From positions 1 to 21,843 of the forward strand of contig CANIMM010000020.1 in the NCBI GenBank assembly GCA_947468255.1: a DNA stretch of 21,843 nucleotides, given 5' to 3'. Each line of letters opens with the position of its first letter. The first letter of the stretch is position 1. Positions 17,610-21,843 of this stretch are shown in pieces. The translations under genes and the position numbers were made by a program. The stretch comes from Chitinophagaceae bacterium. Lineage in GTDB: Bacteria > Bacteroidota > Bacteroidia > Chitinophagales > Chitinophagaceae. The notes under the pieces were generated by a model. That model did not search any database. It was not told the origin of the DNA and saw only the letters and a program-made list of their open reading frames with translations.

Positions 17610-18078
17610 AGGGCAGCAGGATTTTGATACTAAATTAGGGTATTTCAATAATAATCAATTAAGTAGTTGGATATTTATTGGCCAGTCATTTTGCAGTATA
17701 AGCTGGTTCCATACTGTTGGTAAAGGCGAATCGCAATTCAATATTTCATACAATGTAGCATTTTCCTTACTATCTTATTGATATAACATATGTATATACT
17801 ATGTAAAATAATTGTTTATCAATTGATTATGATTAATTTTTACAATCGTGGCCTGAATGTATAATTTAAGGGAAGAGATCTTGGAAAAAATAAATAACAA
17901 GTTTAATTTTAATAATGTTCTGTGGCGCTAGTATGTGAAGCAAGTTTTAATGATACCGATCGGTTGGAGGAAAAGCTGAAGGATGGTTGGTAGAAATTCA
18001 TTGAAAACGAATGGAGATACAAGCAGATTGCAAGTAAAACGGCTATAATTAAATCAAAACCCCCTTAAACCCAATTCA
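17610..18078. other. 469-nt intergenic region between divergent genes
   Basis: A/T-rich and without a convincing gene. It should hold promoters for the minus-strand sensor gene and the plus-strand TPR-like gene, but no good TTTG/TAnnTTTG pair was found on either strand. A sigma70-like pair TTTACA (17839-17844) and TATAAT (17860-17865) with a 15-nt spacer is present but is not the Bacteroidota consensus. ATCAATTGAT at 17818-17827 is a perfect 10-bp palindrome. The right end (17922-18068) reads as protein-like sequence with one internal stop; see the separate entry. Confidence 0.6.
17922..18068 (+). pseudogene. Possible remnant of a coding sequence with an in-frame TAG
   Basis: In one frame, GTG at 17922 reads a hydrophilic peptide (CEASFNDTDRLEEKLKDGW), hits TAG at 17991-17993, and continues (KFIENEWRYKQIASKTA) to TAA at 18066-18068. 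The Glu/Lys/Asp-rich helical composition looks like protein rather than noise, and one stop in 49 codons is somewhat below what A/T-rich noise would give. No ATG start is visible and the family is not recognised. It could equally be chance; its end lies 10 nt before the next gene. Confidence 0.22.
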
Positions 18079-18750
18079 ATGCTTGACAATTTGGAATTAT
18101 ATCTGGCAGCTGCGGCCTTGAATAATAAAAAGTATCAAGCGGCAGCAGAACTTTATATGAAAGTGGCGACTAGAAACGATTCTGCGGAAGCATGGGTTGG
18201 CATGGGGCTTATTCAGTTGTACCAGTTGGCAAACGGTAGAACAATGGATGAGGTTATATTCTGTTTTGACAAGGCAAAATCAATCAATCCAAAGCTCCAA
18301 ACGGCCATTGAGGCTCAGCTTATTTGCAGTTGTCAACTTGTATTGAATGCCTATGTTACCTTTTTCAACGAAGCCTTGAAGCAACAAATTCATGAAAATA
18401 AAAAACTGACTACTGCATTGCTGCTTACCGGTAATAATTTGCAGGGACTGCAAAGCCATTGCAATGAGTTTAGTTCTTTTGCTGGTCTGGGTATTGAAGG
18501 AGCAGGAGTGGCTTGTTTTAAAAAAACAATCGGCATGGATAAACTTCAGACAGAAATTGTAGTAAGATTTCATGAAATAGAGAATGCTTTGCGTAAGAGT
18601 GTAGACCAGGCTTCTAAAGCCTTTGTAGCATTTGCCCAAATGGAAATAACGGTTTTAAAAATTGAGGCGGTACAAAGGCAGGCCACATTCAAAAATAAAT
18701 TGAATGAATCGGCTGTAGCAAAGAAAGTATTGGTTGTATCCCAACTCTAA
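18079..18750 (+). CDS. TPR-like helical protein of unknown function
   Basis: 223 aa from ATG at 18079. It has no signal peptide or membrane segment, so it is probably cytoplasmic. Residues about 1-75 look like two TPR-type helical hairpins: LELYLAAAALNNKKYQAAA with a following ELYMKVATRND, then AWVGMGLIQLY and VIFCFDKAKSINP, with the small/large residue pattern of TPRs. The rest is predicted all-helical, including a Cys-containing stretch (LICSCQLVLNAYV) and a C-terminal long amphipathic helix region from about residue 155 (VVRFHEIENALRKSVDQ, IEAVQRQATFKNKLNE). I do not recognise a family. It lies 88 nt before the geranylgeranyl-reductase-family gene on the same strand, which could mean cotranscription, but the gap is A/T-rich and long enough for a promoter. 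TPR domains usually mediate protein-protein contacts; nothing here points to a partner. Confidence 0.75.
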   Translation: MLDNLELYLAAAALNNKKYQAAAELYMKVATRNDSAEAWVGMGLIQLYQLANGRTMDEVIFCFDKAKSINPKLQTAIEAQLICSCQLVLNAYVTFFNEALKQQIHENKKLTTALLLTGNNLQGLQSHCNEFSSFAGLGIEGAGVACFKKTIGMDKLQTEIVVRFHEIENALRKSVDQASKAFVAFAQMEITVLKIEAVQRQATFKNKLNESAVAKKVLVVSQL

Positions 18751-18838
18751 AAAATGCTTGCGACGATTTGTTTTTTTCGATTAAGAATTAATTTTTTTAT
18801 ATATCTTCATTTTTTTAAAATAATCCGATTACTCTTTT

Positions 18839-20086
18839 ATGTTGATTGCCAAAGTAGGAATTATTGGTGCGGGTCCGGCGGGTGCGGCAGCTGCATTGCA
18901 ATTGAATCAGCTGGGTATCGATTGTGTAGTGGTAGACAAGGCCGTATTTCCAAGAGATAAAATCTGTGGTGACGGGTTAAGCGGAAAAGTAATTACCTGC
19001 CTCAACCGAATCGACCCCGAAATTGCCATTCGTTTGCAACAGGCATCCTTCAAACTCGATAGCTGGGGCGTAAGTTTTGTTTCGCCCAACCGTCAGCAGC
19101 TGGATATTGGCTATCGGCCAGATTATAATGGAAAGGACGCTTCACATAAAAAATCTCCAATAGGCTATGTATGTAAGCGCTTAGATTTTGATAATTTTCT
19201 GGTAGATGAAATGAAACGCTGTGCCCATATCCGCGTAATGGAAGGAATTTCCATCGACGGGTATACCCTCGAGTCGGATGGTTATTTGGTTAGTGGAACG
19301 GATGGATTTCAACTCAAGTGTGATTTGCTTATCGTTGCCAATGGGGCGCATTCTTCATTTACCAAGGATATAGCTAAGATTCGAATGGAGCCAAAGTATT
19401 ATGCAGCGGGGATAAGGGCTTACTACAAAAATGTAACGGATAACAATGATGATAATTTTATAGAATTACATTTTATTAAAAAAATGTTGCCAGGTTACTT
19501 TTGGATTTTCCCGCTTCCGAATGGAGAGGCCAATGTGGGGGTGGGTATGTTGAGTGATGCGGTACGAAAAAAAAAGGTAAACTTAAAAAATGAGTTGCAA
19601 GATATAATAGACAATGACCCTATCATCAGCAAACGGTTTAAAAATGCCACCCTTGTTGGCACAGTGGAAGGTTATGGATTGCCGCTGGGAGGTAAGCAAC
19701 GCTTGATATCAGGCGATCGCCATCTACTTGCCGGCGATGCCGCTTTTTTGATTGATCCATTTACTGGGGAAGGAATTGGAAACGCCTTGTATTCAGGGCG
19801 CATGGCAGCAAATCACGCAGCCAAAGCATTGGAGGCAAATGATTTTTCTGCTGCGGCACTGGCCGATTACGATAAAGAAGTGTATAGGGTGATGGGGCCT
19901 GAACTTAGCATCAGCCACCGCCTGCAAAAACTGGTAAAATATGCTTGGCTATTTAATTTGCTGGTGAAAATCAGCATCCGCAACAAGCAAGTGAAGGAGT
20001 TGCTTTCCTGCATGTTTTACGAAGTGGACCTTCGTAAAAAATTAGCTCGCCCTTCCTTTTATATTAAGTTGCTGTTGAATCGGTAA
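18839..20086 (+). CDS. Geranylgeranyl reductase family FAD-dependent oxidoreductase
   Basis: 415 aa, close to the usual size of about 400. The N-terminus has the Rossmann dinucleotide-binding motif GAGPAG (residues 10-15) with the ribose-binding acid D33 after the second strand (VVVDKAVFPRDK). The family signature PRDKICGDGLSG is at 38-49. The second FAD motif GDAAFLIDPFTGEGIGNAL starts at residue 299. Known: this group (related to bacteriochlorophyll/archaeal GGR and other group-A flavin mono-oxygenase-like enzymes) reduces isoprenoid double bonds or modifies lipids and quinones. The C-terminal part is helical (KLVKYAWLFNLLVKISI), as is common for members acting on membrane-bound lipids. The exact substrate cannot be read from the sequence, and no isoprenoid genes are beside it. 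A hairpin plus T-run follows the stop, so transcription probably ends there. Confidence 0.85.
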   Translation: MLIAKVGIIGAGPAGAAAALQLNQLGIDCVVVDKAVFPRDKICGDGLSGKVITCLNRIDPEIAIRLQQASFKLDSWGVSFVSPNRQQLDIGYRPDYNGKDASHKKSPIGYVCKRLDFDNFLVDEMKRCAHIRVMEGISIDGYTLESDGYLVSGTDGFQLKCDLLIVANGAHSSFTKDIAKIRMEPKYYAAGIRAYYKNVTDNNDDNFIELHFIKKMLPGYFWIFPLPNGEANVGVGMLSDAVRKKKVNLKNELQDIIDNDPIISKRFKNATLVGTVEGYGLPLGGKQRLISGDRHLLAGDAAFLIDPFTGEGIGNALYSGRMAANHAAKALEANDFSAAALADYDKEVYRVMGPELSISHRLQKLVKYAWLFNLLVKISIRNKQVKELLSCMFYEVDLRKKLARPSFYIKLLLNR

Positions 20087-20088
20087 TT

Positions 20089-20117
20089 TTGCGGATTGAG
20101 CTTAATCGCAATTTTTT
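20089..20117 (+). terminator. Rho-independent terminator after the geranylgeranyl-reductase-family gene
   Basis: TTGCGGATT (20089-20097) pairs with AATCGCAA (20104-20111) as an 8-bp stem with one bulged G and a 6-nt loop, followed directly by TTTTTT (20112-20117). It begins 3 nt after the stop codon and 24 nt before the next start. Confidence 0.65.
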
Positions 20118-20140
20118 GACCCAATTTCAACCGGAATAGC

Positions 20141-20755
20141 ATGGAAGCAATTAAAAATATCATTTTCGATCTCGGGGGCGTATTGTTGGATATCGACTAC
20201 CACAAGACTGCAAAGGCCTTTTCCGACTTAGGGGTTCAGCAGTTTGATGCATTGTATTCACAGGCCAATGCCAATCATTTGTTTGAAGCATTGGAAACAG
20301 GCACTATTTCGGAAGATGCCTTTTACCAATCCCTACAGGGCTATTGCCGCCCTGAAACGAGTCGGCAGCAAATGCAATCTGCATGGAATGCCATTTTGCT
20401 GAATTTTAGAAAAGAAAGTTTGTCTGAACTGGATCAGTTGAAGAAAAAATATAATGTCTACCTTTTAAGCAATACCAATAGCATTCACCTAACCGCCTTC
20501 AATCAGATTTTATTGGAACAAACGGGCAATCCCTCGCTGAACGGGTATTTTATCAAAAGCTATTACTCTCATATCATTCAGATGCGCAAGCCTTATTTGG
20601 CCACTTACGAGTGGGTGCTTCAAGATGCCAATATCATTGCAGGCGAAACCCTGTTTATAGATGATTCCATTAATAATATCATAGGAGCTAAGGAAGCCGG
20701 GATACAGACTCATTTGTTATTGCCCACCGAAACCATACAGCAATTGCAGTTTTAA
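20141..20755 (+). CDS. HAD family phosphatase, YihX-like (subfamily IA)
   Basis: 204 aa. HAD motif I is FDLGGVLLDID with the nucleophile D10; motif II is LLSNTN with S110; motif III is MRKP with K150; motif IV is FIDDS with D174-D175. The helical cap lies between motif I and II (residues about 20-95). SNTNSIHLT, MRKP and DDSINNIIGAKEAGI closely resemble E. coli YihX, an alpha-glucose-1-phosphate phosphatase, as I remember that sequence. The usual second Asp of motif I (D+2) is Gly12, a trait of this subgroup rather than a defect. It is probably a cytoplasmic sugar-phosphate or nucleotide phosphatase; the substrate is unknown. It lies 24 nt after a terminator, so it likely has its own promoter, although none is clear. 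It converges on the DUF4834-type gene with a 15-nt gap. Confidence 0.88.
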   Translation: MEAIKNIIFDLGGVLLDIDYHKTAKAFSDLGVQQFDALYSQANANHLFEALETGTISEDAFYQSLQGYCRPETSRQQMQSAWNAILLNFRKESLSELDQLKKKYNVYLLSNTNSIHLTAFNQILLEQTGNPSLNGYFIKSYYSHIIQMRKPYLATYEWVLQDANIIAGETLFIDDSINNIIGAKEAGIQTHLLLPTETIQQLQF

Positions 20756-20782
20756 AAAACCTGAAGTGATTTATTTCACTTC
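20754..20782 (-). terminator. Terminator of the DUF4834-type gene, stem overlapping its stop codon
   Basis: On the minus strand GAAGTGA pairs with TCACTTC (7 bp, plus-strand arms 20763-20769 and 20776-20782, 6-nt loop), followed by AGG and a run of six T (plus-strand A-run 20754-20759). The first arm is made of the gene's last codons (GAA GTG A..), and the TAA (20771-20773) falls in the loop. Confidence 0.6.
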
Positions 20783-21019
20783 CTCATAATCTATATAATC
20801 ATCCTGTTTACTAGAGGGGGGAGGCGTTTTTTGCTTGGCGTTGAATTGGGTGGCTTGTTGTCTTTGCTGCTTCATCTTCTCCTCCATCTGGGCATTCATA
20901 TCCCCAAACTGCTTTTTTACCTTTTTGGTAGTGTTTGCTACGGGAATAATGAAGTCAAAAACCAATTTGTAGAGCAGATAGAGTATAAAGAGCTCAAATG
21001 CAAGTCTGAAAATGTTCAT
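20771..21019 (-). CDS. Small single-pass membrane protein, DUF4834 family
   Basis: 82 aa from ATG at 21019. Residues about 4-26 form a membrane helix (FRLAFELFILYLLYKLVF), followed by a basic/Gln-rich linker (KKVKKQFGDMNAQMEEKMKQQRQQ, broken here only by composition) and a Pro-Ser stretch (KTPPPSSKQDD). It ends in DYIDYEEVK, an ending I associate with the Bacteroidota DUF4834 family. The function is unknown. It is convergent with the HAD gene and divergent from rimP. Confidence 0.7.
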   Translation of the reverse strand: MNIFRLAFELFILYLLYKLVFDFIIPVANTTKKVKKQFGDMNAQMEEKMKQQRQQATQFNAKQKTPPPSSKQDDYIDYEEVK

Positions 21020-21106
21020 ATTGTAAAGGTATAAAACCCGTAAAAATAAATCATCAAAAATTTATGGATAAATGTTAATTTTTTTATCTATTAAATAAGA
21101 TACATT

Positions 21107-21137
21107 TTTGGCGTTTAGGATTAATTTCCTATATTTG
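21107..21137 (+). promoter_or_regulatory. Bacteroidota-type promoter of the rimP-nusA operon
   Basis: TTTG (21107-21110) and TATATTTG (21130-21137) are separated by 19 nt, an exact match to the Bacteroidota housekeeping consensus TTTG / TAnnTTTG. Transcription would start near 21142-21146, giving a leader of about 50 nt before rimP. Confidence 0.75.
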
Positions 21138-21156
21138 CAAAGGAAAATGAATCAAA

Positions 21157-21183
21157 AGAAGGGAACGGCTTACGTTCCCTTCT
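21157..21183 (+). promoter_or_regulatory. Perfect 11-bp hairpin in the rimP leader
   Basis: AGAAGGGAACG (21157-21167) and CGTTCCCTTCT (21173-21183) are exact reverse complements around the loop GCTTA. The stem ends 9 nt before the rimP ATG and is followed by GCTTTTATT. It could be an attenuator (weak U-rich tail) or a structure controlling translation; both are inference. Confidence 0.65.
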
Positions 21184-21192
21184 GCTTTTATT

Positions 21193-21666
21193 ATGAGTCA
21201 AGAAATAACATCCATACAGGCAATAGAGGACTTGGTCGGACAAATACTGTCCGAATCAGAAGACGTTTTTCTGGTATCGGTTCGCATTAAGCCTACCAAT
21301 AATATCAAAGTCTTTTTGGATGCCGATTCGGGATTAAGTATTGATAAATGTGTAAAAGTTAACCGGCAGATGTACCGTACCATTGAAGAGAATGCTTGGT
21401 ATCCGGATGGCAATTTTTCTTTAGAAGTGTCTAGTGCGGGTATAGAGGAGCCATTGAAAATGCTTCGTCAGTACAAAAAAAATATTGGCAGAAATGTGGA
21501 AGTGATTTTGAATGATGACAGTGTGCTCGAGGGTAAACTGATGGAGGCCAATGAAAACTTGGTTCAACTAGAATTTATTGAGGGAAAAAATAAAAAGGCA
21601 GTAACGGTTGTAAAGGAGATTCCTTTTGATCAAATCAAACAAACAACCGTTCTGATTGCATTTTAA
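21193..21666 (+). CDS. rimP: Ribosome maturation factor RimP
   Basis: 157 aa, the normal length. The N-terminal domain shows VFLDADSGLSIDKCVKVNRQ (residues about 40-59) and the signature LEVSSAGIEEPL (77-88), where the usual Pro of SSPG is Ala. The C-terminal SH3-like domain (about 95-157) shows GRNVEVIL and LEGKLMEANENLVQLEF. RimP binds the 30S subunit precursor and is needed for its maturation in the cytoplasm. It is followed by nusA after 56 nt, the conserved rimP-nusA(-infB) operon order. The ATG at 21193 is the only start that fits the family length. The leader hairpin may regulate it. Confidence 0.93.
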   Translation: MSQEITSIQAIEDLVGQILSESEDVFLVSVRIKPTNNIKVFLDADSGLSIDKCVKVNRQMYRTIEENAWYPDGNFSLEVSSAGIEEPLKMLRQYKKNIGRNVEVILNDDSVLEGKLMEANENLVQLEFIEGKNKKAVTVVKEIPFDQIKQTTVLIAF

Positions 21667-21681
21667 TTAACTAACAAAACT

Positions 21682-21696
21682 CCCCTGCCGGCGGGG
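21682..21696 (+). promoter_or_regulatory. GC-rich hairpin between rimP and nusA
   Basis: CCCC (21682-21685) and GGGG (21693-21696) flank TGCCGGC, making a short GC-rich hairpin in an A/T-rich gap. No T-run follows, so it is unlikely to be an intrinsic terminator; RNA processing or pausing is possible. Confidence 0.35.
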
Positions 21697-21722
21697 AAAC
21701 AAAAGTGTGGCTGGTTAGGTCT

Positions 21723-21843
21723 ATGGCACGTATTAATTTGATTGATTCCTTTCAGGAATTTAAAGAGGCAGAAAATATTGATCGCCCAACGCTGATGAAA
21801 GTAATGGAGGATGTGTTCAAAACATTGATCCGAAAAAAATATG
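21723..21843 (+). CDS. nusA: Transcription termination/antitermination factor NusA, N-terminal fragment
   Basis: The frame opens at ATG 21723 and runs off the window after 40 codons. The sequence MARINLIDSFQEFKE, then NIDRPTLMKVMEDVF and IRKKY, is the typical N-terminus of Bacteroidota NusA (the part contacting RNA polymerase). The S1 and KH RNA-binding domains would lie beyond the window. Its place behind rimP agrees with the conserved operon. NusA modulates pausing, termination and antitermination; in E. coli this operon is feedback-controlled by NusA, which makes the rimP leader hairpin interesting. Confidence 0.88.
   Translation, partial: MARINLIDSFQEFKEAENIDRPTLMKVMEDVFKTLIRKKY

Noticed and set aside
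17610..17648. Longer N-terminus of the sensor-like gene from TTG at 17648
   Set aside because: The ATG at 17609 gives a standard signal peptide; the 13 extra residues would put a polar Cys-rich stretch before it.
17404..17781. 125-codon plus-strand open frame across the start of the sensor-like gene
   Set aside because: Mostly antisense to a well-supported gene, with no recognisable protein features and no good start context.
17839..17865. TTTACA/TATAAT promoter upstream of the TPR-like gene
   Set aside because: The spacer is only 15 nt, and Bacteroidota housekeeping promoters use TTTG/TAnnTTTG; chance is likely in A/T-rich DNA.
18767..18796. Promoter-like TTTG (18767-18770) and TAATTTTT (18789-18796) before the geranylgeranyl-reductase-family gene
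   Set aside because: The spacer of 18 nt is acceptable, but the -7 element lacks the final G and the region is full of T-runs, so it is not distinguishable from background.
21147..21290. 47-codon leader ORF overlapping rimP (ATG at 21147)
   Set aside because: It starts almost at the predicted transcription start, runs through the hairpin and into rimP out of frame, and the peptide has no attenuation-type codon runs.
1..21843. tRNA, rRNA or insertion-sequence genes
   Set aside because: No cloverleaf-like, rRNA-like or transposase-like sequence was recognised on either strand.

Overview
The window looks like a chromosome segment of a Bacteroidota bacterium, most likely from the Chitinophagaceae or a close relative. 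The evidence is a type IX secretion (T9SS) cargo ending in a gliding-motility-type C-terminal domain, a PorP/SprF-family partner directly behind it, a DUF4834-type small protein, a Bacteroidota-style NusA N-terminus, and a promoter matching the Bacteroidota housekeeping consensus (TTTG ... TAnnTTTG). This assignment is by recognition; no search was run.

Layout. Positions 3-15092 are one open frame on the plus strand: the 3' part (at least 5,029 codons) of a giant secreted adhesin whose start lies outside the window. It has three zones: (i) a 5' array of Ig-like repeats of about 91 residues (1 partial + 11 complete, to 3173), many very similar at DNA level; (ii) 38 PKD-like/Ig-like domains of about 90-95 residues (3174-13802); (iii) a C-terminal module with further Ig-like domains, one canonical PKD domain and a T9SS type B sorting domain (13803-15089). 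In zone (ii), the part from 6492 to 13517 is ordered at a higher level: a five-domain block (two 'A' domains, then three 'C' domains, about 1.4 kb) occurs five times in tandem. A PorP/SprF-like outer-membrane protein gene follows 13 nt downstream (15106-16134), the known SprB-SprF-type arrangement.

Convergent to it is a minus-strand gene (16173-17609) for a single-pass membrane protein with a periplasmic Kelch-like sensor region and a cytoplasmic coiled coil plus possible winged-helix domain. A 469-nt gap (17610-18078) follows. Then come a TPR-like protein of unknown function (18079-18750), a geranylgeranyl-reductase-family flavoprotein (18839-20086) with a good terminator, a YihX-like HAD phosphatase (20141-20755), and a convergent DUF4834-type membrane protein (20771-21019, minus) whose terminator stem overlaps its own stop codon.

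The right end is the start of the rimP-nusA translation/transcription operon (rimP 21193-21666; nusA from 21723, cut by the window edge). It has a strong promoter and a perfect 11-bp hairpin in the leader, which is a candidate regulatory element.

The adhesin and the PorP/SprF protein form one functional pair: secretion and surface anchoring of a very large fibre. The genes to the right are ordinary metabolic or housekeeping genes with no visible link to it. The most unusual element is the hierarchical (domain within block) repeat organisation of the adhesin.
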